This document shows, one piece after another, positions 17,650-25,231 of a DNA stretch of 64,000 bases. The stretch comes from Vagococcus sp. CY52-2 (GTDB lineage Bacteria; Bacillota; Bacilli; Lactobacillales; Vagococcaceae). The stretch's first letter is position 1, and each line of letters opens with the position of its first letter. The translations under genes were made by a program, and so were the position numbers. Location: contig NZ_CP093384.1 in assembly GCF_022655055.1 (NCBI RefSeq), positions 248,001 to 312,000 on the forward strand, in the 5' to 3' direction. The notes beneath the pieces were generated by a model. It made no database searches, was not told where the DNA came from, and was given only the letters and a program-made list of their open reading frames with translations.

Positions 17650-18372
17650 TTAATTTCCCACCTCATTTAAAATCGTTAAAGCAAGTTTTATGGAATCCAT
17701 TTCACCTTTTGCAACAGCATCTTCTTCATTTACTAAACTGTTGACACCTTCGCTTAAGTCGGCTTCGTAAAGAACTACATTATTTAAGATAGAAAGGGCA
17801 CGAATACCCTTTAAGCTACCTAAAACATAAAGAGCGCTACTTTCCATATCGGCACCTAAAATACCAAAATGAGACCAATATTTTTCCGTTTCGGCATTAT
17901 TTTCCATATAAAATCCATCATGCGAACGAGTAATACCATAATAACCATTTGGTAAAAATTTTTTTGCGCTAGATAGTAACTCATTGTTTGCAACAGCAGG
18001 AAAATCAATAGGAACATATTTTTTTGTCAATCCTTCATCGCGAACAACCCCTGTCGGAATAATTAAGGCACCGAGTGGAATATTGTGTTGCATGGCTCCA
18101 CAACTTCCTACCCGAATAATAGTATCAATCCCAATGTTAGCTAATTCTTCTACAACAATTGCTGTGGAAGGAGCACCGATGCCGGTAGCAATGACTAAAA
18201 TAGAAGTGCCTTGGTAGTCACCTTTAATAGAAATGTAGCCACGATTATCACTAAGTTTATCTACGTTTTCTAAACATGAAGCGACACGTTCGACCCGTTT
18301 TGGATCACCGACAATAATTGCTTTTGAAACTTGTTTCATTTTTTCTAGTTGGATATGTGCTTGTTTGGTCAT
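17650..18372 (-). CDS. nucleoside phosphorylase (PNP/UDP family)
   Basis: The 240-residue protein has the PF01048 fold: GDPKRVERVASCLEN near the N terminus (phosphate loop), VIATGIGAPSTAIVVEEL, RVGSCGAMQ, and GADMESSALYVLG, whose Glu contacts the ribose. Members cleave uridine, purine nucleosides or similar with phosphate. The coupling to pnuC suggests nicotinamide riboside, giving nicotinamide and ribose-1-phosphate, but a uridine or inosine role cannot be excluded from the motifs. It is the first gene of the two-gene unit and has its own ribosome binding site AGAAAGGAAATC. Confidence 0.85.
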   Translation of the reverse strand: MTKQAHIQLEKMKQVSKAIIVGDPKRVERVASCLENVDKLSDNRGYISIKGDYQGTSILVIATGIGAPSTAIVVEELANIGIDTIIRVGSCGAMQHNIPLGALIIPTGVVRDEGLTKKYVPIDFPAVANNELLSSAKKFLPNGYYGITRSHDGFYMENNAETEKYWSHFGILGADMESSALYVLGSLKGIRALSILNNVVLYEADLSEGVNSLVNEEDAVAKGEMDSIKLALTILNEVGN

Positions 18373-18561
18373 AAGATTTCCTTTCTTAAAAATGTTTAGT
18401 AGTTATTTCTTTAGATAATATAATACACTAAAAAAATAAAAAGATATAATAAATTTTTAAAATAGTCCGAGACAAATAAATTGCACTAATAAAAAGACGG
18501 TGTTACTATAATAATATAATAAAACTTACAAAATGTAAGTGTATATAAGGAGATAATCATT

Positions 18562-19107
18562 ATGAAAAAATATGGAGTTATTGTAGGTTCAACAAGAAAA
18601 AATTCTTATTCAGAAGCGGTAGCAAAGGCAATAGTAAAAGGTTTACCAAATGGCGCAGAGGTAACATTCATCAACATCAGTGATTTACCTTTGTACAATC
18701 AAGATTTAGATGCCGACTCACCTGCTGAATACACACGTTTTAGAGAAGAAGTCGCTGCACAAGATGCCATTATTTTTGTCACACCAGAGCACAACAGAAG
18801 TGTACCAGCTGCTTTAAAAAATGCATTAGATGTTGCTTCAAGACCATGGGGACAAAATGTATGGGCTAAAAAACCAGCACTTGTTGCTTCTCAATCTATT
18901 TCAGGTATTTCAGGTGTCTTAGCACATCATGTGTTAAGACAGTCATTAGTATTTTTAGATATGCCAACTATGCAACAACCTGAATTGTACATTGGTCATT
19001 CCGATCAGTTGTTTGATGAAAACTTAGAACCAACAAATGATGATACAAAACAATTTTTAGCAAATGCTGGAAAACAATTTAGTGAATTTGCAGCAAAATT
19101 TGCTTAG
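18562..19107 (+). CDS. NADPH-dependent FMN reductase family protein
   Basis: The 181-residue flavodoxin-like protein has GSTRKNSYSEA (phosphate loop of FMN), the central TPEHNRSVPAALKNALD motif typical of YieF/ChrR/azoreductase-like enzymes and ASRPWGQNVWAKKP. Such enzymes reduce quinones, azo dyes or chromate using NAD(P)H. It is monocistronic: a ribosome binding site AAGGAG precedes it and a strong terminator follows. The physiological substrate is not evident; a role in quinone or oxidative stress defence is inference. Confidence 0.88.
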   Translation: MKKYGVIVGSTRKNSYSEAVAKAIVKGLPNGAEVTFINISDLPLYNQDLDADSPAEYTRFREEVAAQDAIIFVTPEHNRSVPAALKNALDVASRPWGQNVWAKKPALVASQSISGISGVLAHHVLRQSLVFLDMPTMQQPELYIGHSDQLFDENLEPTNDDTKQFLANAGKQFSEFAAKFA

Positions 19108-19115
19108 TTAAAGAC

Positions 19116-19155
19116 AAAAAAACTATCACAGTAAATGACTGTGATAGTTTTTTTG
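19116..19155 (+). terminator. terminator of the FMN reductase gene
   Basis: AAAAAAACTATCACAG and CTGTGATAGTTTTTTT form a long perfect stem around a seven-base loop. The remaining 19156-19310 stretch shows no feature that I can support. Confidence 0.92.
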
Positions 19156-19310
19156 TCTTTAAGGATGGTGTTATGTCATAAAAAATATATAGAAACCTCT
19201 AACATGATATTTATAAATCAATGCTAATGTCATGTATTACCATTCTGTGTATTTTACCCCTTGTATCGTATTCGGTTGTAGATGAATAATCTATTACTAT
19301 GGTATTCATA

Positions 19311-19355
19311 AAAAAATATTAGATAACCTTACCAAAGTGAGAGAGGTTATCTAAT
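19311..19355 (-). terminator. terminator of luxS
   Basis: ATTAGATAACCT pairs with AGGTTATCTAAT; on the minus strand the stem is followed by TTTTTT. Confidence 0.85.
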
Positions 19356-19366
19356 AGAGGAATATT

Positions 19367-19840
19367 TTAAATAGGTTTTCGTTCAAAAGCATCTGTACTG
19401 ATTCCTTGATCTAATACAGTTTTAGCCCATTCTTTTGCAGAAAACAATGAATGATCTTTATAGTTTCCACAACTTTTAGCATCAGTTCCTTGGACATCTT
19501 CCCAAGAAATCTCTTCTACAATTTGAGTTAATGTTTCTTTTAACGCTTTTGCTACAACATCAGCTGGGTAGTTATCCCACACAATTAAGTGAAAGCCAGT
19601 TCGGCAACCAAATGGTGAAATATCGATGATTCCATCTAATCGATCTCTTAATAAATCAGCTAATAAGTGCTCTAAAGTATGAATAGCACCTGTAGGCATT
19701 TCTCCTTTATTAGGCTGAACAAATCGTAAATCGTAATTTGTGATTGAATCTCCTTTTTTTCCATTTTCTGTTGTAATCACTCGAACATACGGTGCGATAA
19801 CTTTATTATGGTCTAATGTAAAACTTTCTACTTCTGCCAT
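19367..19840 (-). CDS. luxS: S-ribosylhomocysteine lyase
   Basis: The 157-residue protein has [13 protein letters not shown], the HxxEH iron site of Lux[14 protein letters not shown] with the catalytic Cys, and the late CGNYKDHS that supplies the third metal ligand region. It splits S-ribosylhomocysteine into homocysteine and DPD, the precursor of AI-2, within the activated methyl cycle. The gene stands alone behind AAAGGAATGATATAA. No pfs or AI-2 receptor is nearby, so its role here could be purely metabolic. The AI-2E-family permease at 31484 is not evidence of AI-2 signalling. Confidence 0.96.
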   Translation of the reverse strand: MAEVESFTLDHNKVIAPYVRVITTENGKKGDSITNYDLRFVQPNKGEMPTGAIHTLEHLLADLLRDRLDGIIDISPFGCRTGFHLIVWDNYPADVVAKALKETLTQIVEEISWEDVQGTDAKSCGNYKDHSLFSAKEWAKTVLDQGISTDAFERKPI

Positions 19841-20074
19841 TTATATCATTCCTTTCAGTATTATAAAAAGTCATTTTTTAGATGATATCTCAAGGATAAC
19901 CTTTTTTTAAGAAGTGTCAATAAGGTGTTGAAAAATCCGCTAAAAATCTATTTTTTAAAAACAAGTTAATCACATTTAAAAAAAATCATTTTTTAACATC
20001 ATAAATAAAGATTATTTTCTTTTTATTGTAGATATATAATCAACTACTGAATATTTAAAAAAATAAGAATCTAG

Positions 20075-20103
20075 TTGACAAAAAAAAAAATGTTTGATAA
20101 GAT
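20075..20103 (+). promoter_or_regulatory. promoter of the zinc-starvation operon
   Basis: TTGACA at 20075-20080, a 17-base spacer beginning with an A run, then TAAGAT at 20098-20103. The predicted start of transcription, about 20110, abuts the Zur box. Confidence 0.75.
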
Positions 20104-20112
20104 TCAAAAATA

Positions 20113-20135
20113 TAAAGCGTAATAATTACGGTTTA
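20113..20135 (+). promoter_or_regulatory. Zur operator of the adcA-ribosomal operon
   Basis: TAAAGCGTAATAATTACGGTTTA is nearly palindromic (GCGTAAT-A-ATTACGG) and matches the Bacillus-type Zur box AAATCGTAATNATTACGATTT. It lies at the expected start of transcription, where a zinc-loaded repressor would block initiation. A related box precedes adcCB at 43768-43789. Confidence 0.88.
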
Positions 20136-20163
20136 AAAGTTAAATAGTTAGGTAGGTTTTTGG

Positions 20164-21684
20164 ATGAAGAAAAAAATAATATTAGGTATGTCTTTGATAA
20201 TGATGGGAGGGTCACTTGTAGCATGCTCGACTGCTAAAACTGAGCAGACAAATACTGACAAAATAAAAGTAGCCACCACATTTTATCCAATGTATGAATT
20301 TACGAAAGAAGTTGTAGGTGACGCTGGAGAAGTGGATATGATTGTTCCAGCCGGAGTTGAAGCACATGATTTTGAACCATCAGCTAAGGATTTAAAGAAA
20401 ATACAAGATAGTGATGTCTTTGTCTATAATAATGAAAATATGGAAACGTGGGTACCTTCCGTTGAATCAGTATTAAAAGAGGGGAACGTAACAAAGATAA
20501 AAGCAACTGAAAATATGGTATTACTACCTGGAAGCGAAGAAGAACATGACCATCATGAACAAGGTAAGGAGGGGCACTCACATGAACTAGATCCACATGT
20601 CTGGTTAGCACCTAGTTTAGCAATTAAAGAAGTCGAAGAAATTCGCAATCAACTGATAAAAAGATATCCAGACAAAGAAAAAATATTTACTACAAATGCT
20701 GATAAGTACTTAAAAAAATTAGCTACTTTAGATAAGTCGTATCAAGATACATTAAAGAACGCTAAACAAAAAAGTTTTGTGACACAGCATGCAGCATTTG
20801 GTTATTTAGCGTTGGAATATGGATTAACACAAGTACCAATTTCTGGTCTTTCTCCAGACGAAGAACCATCACCAGCTAGATTAGCTGAACTAAATAAGTA
20901 TGTGAAAGAGAATGATATTAAATATATTTATTTTGAATCTAATGCCACAGATGCTATTGCTAAAACATTGGCAAAAGAAACTGGTGTGGAATTATTAGTA
21001 TTAAATCCGTTAGAAGGGCTAAGTCAAAAAGAGATTGATAAAGGTGAAAACTATGTTTCGACTATGGAAAAAAATCTAACAGCTTTGCGTAAAACTACTG
21101 GCGAAGAAACGACAAAATCTATTGTAAGTAAAACACCTGAAAAAACAGTACAAGCAGGATACTTTGAGGATAGTCAAATACAGGATAGACCATTATCAAA
21201 TTGGAAAGGAAGTTGGCAGTCAGTTTACCCACTTTTAAAAGAGGGCACATTAGATCAAGTGTTTGATTACAAAGCTAAAATGAAAAAAGATAAATCAGCT
21301 GAAGAATATAAAAAGTATTATGAGTCAGGGTATAAAACATCAATTAAAGAAATTGATATTACAGATTCAACGATGACTTTTATTGATGATAGTGGTAAAA
21401 AAATGAGCTCAAAATATAAGTATATTGGTCAAAAAGTTTTAACTTATGAAAAAGGAAACCGTGGTGTGAGATATTGCTTTGAGGCAACAGATCCTAGTCA
21501 AGGGGCTTTTAAGTATGTTCAGTTTAGTGATCATGAAATCACGGATACAAAATCAGCTCATTTCCATTTGTACTTTGGCAATGATAGTCAAGAAGCACTG
21601 TATAAAGAACTTGAAAACTGGCCAACTTATTATCCTAAAGACTTATCTGGAAAAGAAGTCGCACAAGAAATGATGGCTCATTAG
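20164..21684 (+). CDS. adcA: zinc-binding lipoprotein AdcA with fused ZinT domain
   Basis: The 506-residue protein has a lipobox (SLVACS, Cys21). Residues 35-310 form a cluster A-I metal-binding domain with [12 protein letters not shown], the His-rich loop [16 protein letters not shown] around residues 120-135 and DPHVWLAP, giving the zinc His ligands. Residues 325-506 are a ZinT domain ([16 protein letters not shown]... to the HFHLYFGN metal motif). It captures zinc outside the cell for the AdcCB importer encoded at 42-44 kb. It is the first gene of a Zur-controlled operon. The weak ribosome binding site GGTAGG lies close to the ATG. Confidence 0.95.
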   Translation: MKKKIILGMSLIMMGGSLVACSTAKTEQTNTDKIKVATTFYPMYEFTKEVVGDAGEVDMIVPAGVEAHDFEPSAKDLKKIQDSDVFVYNNENMETWVPSVESVLKEGNVTKIKATENMVLLPGSEEEHDHHEQGKEGHSHELDPHVWLAPSLAIKEVEEIRNQLIKRYPDKEKIFTTNADKYLKKLATLDKSYQDTLKNAKQKSFVTQHAAFGYLALEYGLTQVPISGLSPDEEPSPARLAELNKYVKENDIKYIYFESNATDAIAKTLAKETGVELLVLNPLEGLSQKEIDKGENYVSTMEKNLTALRKTTGEETTKSIVSKTPEKTVQAGYFEDSQIQDRPLSNWKGSWQSVYPLLKEGTLDQVFDYKAKMKKDKSAEEYKKYYESGYKTSIKEIDITDSTMTFIDDSGKKMSSKYKYIGQKVLTYEKGNRGVRYCFEATDPSQGAFKYVQFSDHEITDTKSAHFHLYFGNDSQEALYKELENWPTYYPKDLSGKEVAQEMMAH

Positions 21685-21698
21685 AAAGGAAGAGATGT

Positions 21699-21851
21699 AT
21701 GAGAACACCCATTATATTAGAATGTTCTGAAACAAAAGAACGATTGTATTTAACAAGTAAGAATAAACGAAACACACCTGAACGACTGGAGTTAAGAAAA
21801 TATTCTCCAAAGCTTAGACAGCATGTGATATTTAAAGAGACCAAAAAATAA
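21699..21851 (+). CDS. rpmG: ribosomal protein L33, zinc-independent paralogue
   Basis: A 50-residue frame begins [16 protein letters not shown] and contains [18 protein letters not shown]. This is L33, but only one of the four zinc-binding cysteines of the C+ form remains (Cys9), so it belongs to the C- type that needs no zinc. It follows adcA by 14 bases behind GGAAGAG and precedes C- forms of S14 and L32. Replacing zinc-binding ribosomal proteins under zinc shortage frees zinc, which fits the Zur box upstream. Confidence 0.93.
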   Translation: MRTPIILECSETKERLYLTSKNKRNTPERLELRKYSPKLRQHVIFKETKK

Positions 21852-21865
21852 AGGAGCTGAATAAA

Positions 21866-22135
21866 GTGGCAAAAAAATCTAAGATAGCCAAATATGAAAA
21901 ACAAAAAAAATTAGTGGCAGAATATGCAGAAATAAGGAAAGGATTAAAAGAAAATAAGGACTATGAGGGGTTACGTAAACTACCTAAAGAGTCAAATCCT
22001 AATAGATTAAAGCTAAGAGATGAAACAGATGGTAGACCAAGAGCTTATATGCGTAAGTTTGGCGTGTCTCGTATTACATTTAGAGAACTTGCACATAAGG
22101 GACAATTGCCCGGCGTTAAAAAAGCAAGTTGGTAA
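21866..22135 (+). CDS. rpsN: ribosomal protein S14, zinc-independent paralogue
   Basis: The 89-residue protein ([16 protein letters not shown]... [19 protein letters not shown]... GVKKASW) is the long S14 form lacking CxxC zinc motifs. It starts with GTG at 21866, seven bases after AAGGAGCTG. It would substitute for the zinc-ribbon S14 of the main ribosomal operon during zinc starvation. The next gene lies 18 bases downstream on the same transcript. Confidence 0.95.
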   Translation: MAKKSKIAKYEKQKKLVAEYAEIRKGLKENKDYEGLRKLPKESNPNRLKLRDETDGRPRAYMRKFGVSRITFRELAHKGQLPGVKKASW

Positions 22136-22153
22136 AAAAGAGGAGGAAACAAT

Positions 22154-22315
22154 TTGGCAGTTCCAAAAAGAAAAACATCAAAAGCTAAGAAAAATGCGCG
22201 ACAAACACATAAAAAACTATCATCAACAGTGTCTTATGATAGTGTATTAGGAGTATATAAACGCAGTCACTATGTATCAAGTGATGGTTACTATAAAGGT
22301 AGAAAAGTCATTTAG
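22154..22315 (+). CDS. rpmF: ribosomal protein L32, zinc-independent paralogue
   Basis: A TTG start at 22154 follows AGGAGGAAACAA. The 53-residue product begins [20 protein letters not shown], the L32 signature, and has no cysteine at all, whereas zinc-type L32 carries two CxxC pairs. The non-ATG start and the small size make it easy to miss. It completes the trio of zinc-free ribosomal proteins. Confidence 0.92.
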   Translation: MAVPKRKTSKAKKNARQTHKKLSSTVSYDSVLGVYKRSHYVSSDGYYKGRKVI

Positions 22316-22331
22316 TAGGGGGTGAATCTAG

Positions 22332-22712
22332 ATGAATATTATTTATCCACCACTTGTTGAGGATAGTTTATCTTATCATTTTGATGAAAAGAATATTGAG
22401 ATGGAAGATAAAATTAGGATGTATCAGCATATGATTGAGGTAGGAATTATTACAGAACAGGGCCTCCCAACTGAAAAAGCATTAGATATGGGTTGGGTAA
22501 AAGACTTTTATGAAGAAGAAGACCTGTCCTTTGAAGACTTTTTGACTCTGTATCCTGTTTTTAAACGATACGACGTCAATCTTTTTCAAAAGATTGATGG
22601 TTTTTGGGAAATCTCACTTTCGTTTAAAGAATTGTTAAAAGATCATCTTTTATCTGAAAATATGAGTTATGATGATAGGCTACAAATTACTGAATATTTA
22701 TCAGAAAGGTAG
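22332..22712 (+). CDS. hypothetical acidic protein of the zinc operon
   Basis: A 126-residue protein (MNIIYPPLVEDSLSYHF...) behind TAGGGGGTGAATC. It is acidic, rich in Glu, Asp and aromatic residues, with no signal peptide, membrane segment or Cys. GLPTEKALDMGWVKDFYEEE is the most distinctive stretch. I do not recognise the family. The position between rpmF and a COG0523 GTPase, with only short gaps (16 and 6 bases), shows that it belongs to the zinc-limitation response; a chaperone, ribosome-associated or metal-handling role would be guesswork. Confidence 0.85.
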   Translation: MNIIYPPLVEDSLSYHFDEKNIEMEDKIRMYQHMIEVGIITEQGLPTEKALDMGWVKDFYEEEDLSFEDFLTLYPVFKRYDVNLFQKIDGFWEISLSFKELLKDHLLSENMSYDDRLQITEYLSER

Positions 22713-22718
22713 AGGGAT

Positions 22719-23690
22719 ATGGGCATACCAATTACAGTTATCTCAGGATTTTTAGGTTCAGGAAAGACAACATTAATTAATCAAGTCATTAAAGGGAGTG
22801 ATCTAGCACCTGAAGAGGTTGTCATTATAGAAAATGAATTTGGTGAAGCAGGAATTGACCATGAGTTATTAATTCATTCAAAAGAAAATATTGTACAGAT
22901 GAACGGTGGGTGTATTTGCTGTAGTTTACGTGGTGATTTGTTAAATGCATTAACAGCAGTGTTAGATGTGTTTGTAACACAAGGTTATCCAATTAAACAA
23001 GTTATTATTGAGACAAGTGGCGTGTCTGATCCACAACCAATTATTCAAACGATTGTGGGTACCCCTAATTTACAGCCTTATTTTTATTTGGATGGTGTTA
23101 TTGGGGTTGTAGATGCTGAGAATATTGAACAAAACCTCCAACATCATGAAGCGACAAAGCAACTTGTCATGTCAGACCGACTATTGATTTCACAAAAAGG
23201 CGTTACGAATAAAGACAGTATGAATCAAATGAAAGAGCAACTAAGAGAAATTAATCCACTAGCAGATATATACGAGTTTTCATTAATTCAATTATCTTCA
23301 GAGTTAGCTGATTTGGTACTAGGAAATCATTTATTTAATCAATCAATCGATGATGAAGAAGAACACCATCATCACCATCATCATGAATTTGAATCAATGA
23401 TTATATCTGAATCAGGTTATGTTAAAGAAGGTTTATTACACAATTGGCTTTCTTGGTTAATGATGAACTATCAGGAATCTGTTTATAGAATAAAAGGTTT
23501 TGTCAATGTGTCTGATCAAGACTTTCAAACAGAAATTCAAGGTGTGAATCAGTTATTAAATTTTAATCTGACTAATCGTTTAACAGAAGACAATGACAAT
23601 AAGTTAGTTATCATCGGTAAAAATATCGATAAAGATGACATTAATCAAGCATTTCAATTAGTGATAGAAAAATCAACAGAGGGAGACTAA
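22719..23690 (+). CDS. COG0523 (CobW/ZNG1-type) GTPase, zinc chaperone
   Basis: The 323-residue protein has the G1 loop GFLGSGKTTL, the metal-site motif GGCICCSLRGD (CxCC), the ETSGVSDPQP switch and a His-rich tract EEEHHHHHHHEFE around residue 213, followed by a CobW C-terminal domain. COG0523 proteins use GTP to deliver metals to client enzymes; Zur-regulated members supply zinc when it is scarce. Here it is co-transcribed with zinc-free ribosomal proteins, which supports a zinc client. YciC/ZagA of Bacillus is the nearest named type that I know. Confidence 0.93.
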   Translation: MGIPITVISGFLGSGKTTLINQVIKGSDLAPEEVVIIENEFGEAGIDHELLIHSKENIVQMNGGCICCSLRGDLLNALTAVLDVFVTQGYPIKQVIIETSGVSDPQPIIQTIVGTPNLQPYFYLDGVIGVVDAENIEQNLQHHEATKQLVMSDRLLISQKGVTNKDSMNQMKEQLREINPLADIYEFSLIQLSSELADLVLGNHLFNQSIDDEEEHHHHHHHEFESMIISESGYVKEGLLHNWLSWLMMNYQESVYRIKGFVNVSDQDFQTEIQGVNQLLNFNLTNRLTEDNDNKLVIIGKNIDKDDINQAFQLVIEKSTEGD

Positions 23691-23693
23691 TCA

Positions 23694-23810
23694 ATGGAAA
23701 AAACAGATGTGTCGAGTGCCTATAGACGTTTAAGTAGTCCTAATATTAAAACAAAAAAACGTGCACTAAAAATTATTAAAGAAGCCAAAAGAAATAAACG
23801 TGGAAAATAG
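23694..23810 (+). CDS. small basic putative metal-homeostasis protein
   Basis: A 38-residue frame starts with the ATG at 23694, three bases after the GTPase stop, behind GAGGGAG. The product is very basic and helical (MEKTDVSSAYRRLSSPNIKT then KKRALKIIKEAKRNKRGK). Small proteins with the pattern SSPNIKTxKRALKIIKEAK occur at the end of such zinc loci in Lactobacillales and are annotated as putative metal homeostasis proteins, as far as I recall. Its charge suggests RNA or ribosome contact. The operon terminator follows. Confidence 0.8.
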   Translation: MEKTDVSSAYRRLSSPNIKTKKRALKIIKEAKRNKRGK

Positions 23811-23815
23811 TCAAA

Positions 23816-23850
23816 ATGCCTTGATTTAATCAAGGCGTTTTTATTTTTTA
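23816..23850 (+). terminator. terminator of the zinc-starvation operon
   Basis: GCCTTGATT and AATCAAGGC flank a single T and are followed by TTTTTATTTTTT. Confidence 0.88.
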
Positions 23851-23852
23851 AT

Positions 23853-23889
23853 TGATAATGAATCTCAATTTTCTTATTTATGGTAGAAT
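23853..23889 (+). promoter_or_regulatory. Fur-box-like operator and extended -10 promoter
   Basis: TGATAATGAATCTCA at 23853-23867 matches the 7-1-7 Fur/PerR-type box TGATAATNATTATCA at 12 of 14 informative positions. An extended -10 TGGTAGAAT ends at 23889. Together they suggest metal-controlled transcription of the short unit at 23924-24026. Confidence 0.5.
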
Positions 23890-23923
23890 ATAAAAAATAT
23901 TATCAATAAATAGGAGGAAGCAT

Positions 23924-23971
23924 ATGATATTTGGTTATAACAAATACCATAACGTTCATATAATGAAGTAA
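23924..23971 (+). CDS. 15-residue peptide ORF with strong ribosome binding site
   Basis: TAGGAGGAAGCAT precedes an ATG frame of 15 codons: MIFGYNKYHNVHIMK. The frame is followed nine bases later by an intrinsic terminator and preceded by a metal-box-like operator and promoter, so it forms a complete tiny transcription unit. The peptide has two His, three aromatic Tyr/Phe and is mildly basic. It could be a leader peptide, a small metal-responsive peptide or a remnant. No known family comes to mind. The other stretch here, 24030-24139, has a minus-strand AGGAGGAAGATAG followed only by a 13-codon TTG frame that I do not call. Confidence 0.4.
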   Translation: MIFGYNKYHNVHIMK

Positions 23972-23979
23972 ATAAAAAA

Positions 23980-24026
23980 TGTCGCAAATTGGTTTATTGA
24001 TAGCCGATTTGTGGTATTTTATTTTT
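23980..24026 (+). terminator. terminator of the 15-residue peptide unit
   Basis: CGCAAATTGG and CCGATTTGTG pair with two G-U pairs, followed by TATTTTATTTTTTT. Confidence 0.7.
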
Positions 24027-24139
24027 TTATCACCGTATTATACTAGGTTCATAGATAAGAGTTACACAATTAAAGTTGCCGCTATTAATTGTATGCTTAT
24101 CAATTAATCTATCTTCCTCCTAATTGAAGTATAGACTAT

Positions 24140-24182
24140 AAAAACACCTACAGTTATTCCCTTTTCTGTAGGTGTTTTTTGT
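24140..24182 (-). terminator. terminator of menA
   Basis: AAAACACCTACAG and CTGTAGGTGTTTT form a 13-bp stem with T-runs on both sides, so it can act in both directions. Confidence 0.88.
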
Positions 24183-24200
24183 TTAGTTAGCTAAGAAGTT

Positions 24201-25103
24201 TTAAACCCATAAACCGACAAAGAATAAAACTACTTGTGTGATGGCTATCATACCTAAATTTTTAATGGCTAATGGAAATGTTTTTGTTTTGATTTGTTCT
24301 TTCGAATAAATCATAGTATTTTTCCAAATCTTCGGAAAAATTAACCAAATACCAAGTAACGTGATGGGAACGATATTTAACACCACACCAAGCGTGGCAA
24401 ATACAAATGATAAAATCACGAGTAATTTAAATAGTGACACAGCTCGTTTTTTTCCGATATAGTATACAAGTGTGTGTCTGTTGTTTAAAACGTCTTCTTC
24501 CACATCGCATGTATTATTAGCTAACATAAGATTTGAAATGGCTAGAGCAGTTGGTAGTGATAAAATCGCTACTTGAATGATAAACTGACCATCAAATGGT
24601 AAAATATCAAATACGTTCAAGTAAACACAGATTAAAGGAATCACAATCCCCATTGTCACACCAGAAGTCACTTCACCAACCGGAAGGCTAGAAAGTGGTT
24701 TTGGTCCAGCTGAATAGGTAATCCCAATGAAATAACTAAACATTCCTAACCATAAAATGACCCAGCTTGTTTGAGACGCAAGATATACACCAATAATAGC
24801 AGAAGAGACAATCAACCCAATCATCATATTTCTTACAAGAGTGAGTGATAAATTTTCTCGCCCGATAATATTGGTTTCTTCTTTATAGTCGTGCACATCA
24901 GTCGCATTATGATAGTCCATGTAGTTATCTAATATATCGACAGCCATATTAAATAATAACATTGAGATGAAAAATAAGAGCATATACATTGGTTTGACTT
25001 GTTGATAGTGGTACCATGAATATAAAAATCCCATGATAAAAGGGAAAATACTCGCTGCTTTTGCTTTCAGCTCGATTAATTCGGCAAATACTTTAAAATT
25101 CAT
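24201..25103 (-). CDS. menA: 1,4-dihydroxy-2-naphthoate polyprenyltransferase
   Basis: The 300-residue membrane protein of the UbiA family has the first Asp-rich motif in NMAVDILDNYMDYHNATD and the second in NNTCDVEEDVLNNRHTL, with about nine membrane segments. It attaches the polyprenyl chain to DHNA to give demethylmenaquinone. It stands apart from the main men cluster but is divergent from a polyprenyl diphosphate synthase that makes its second substrate. The 128-base gap between the two should hold both promoters. Confidence 0.95.
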   Translation of the reverse strand: MNFKVFAELIELKAKAASIFPFIMGFLYSWYHYQQVKPMYMLLFFISMLLFNMAVDILDNYMDYHNATDVHDYKEETNIIGRENLSLTLVRNMMIGLIVSSAIIGVYLASQTSWVILWLGMFSYFIGITYSAGPKPLSSLPVGEVTSGVTMGIVIPLICVYLNVFDILPFDGQFIIQVAILSLPTALAISNLMLANNTCDVEEDVLNNRHTLVYYIGKKRAVSLFKLLVILSFVFATLGVVLNIVPITLLGIWLIFPKIWKNTMIYSKEQIKTKTFPLAIKNLGMIAITQVVLFFVGLWV

Positions 25104-25231
25104 TCGTAAACTCCTTCACATTTTATCCACTGTTTATTATACTGTTAGAGTAGGTATTTTTCAAAAATGAGTGATTATCATTTTATGATTACTTGTTTAT
25201 TGTACATTATATAAGTTTATAGGAGGCCGCT

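Noticed and set aside
24060-24130. Minus-strand AGGAGGAAGATAG with a 13-codon TTG frame
   Set aside because: Spacing to the TTG is too long and no promoter or terminator is evident.
25165-25190. Fur-box-like sequence between menA and the polyprenyl synthase
   Set aside because: Only one half-site (ATGATAATCA) is convincing.
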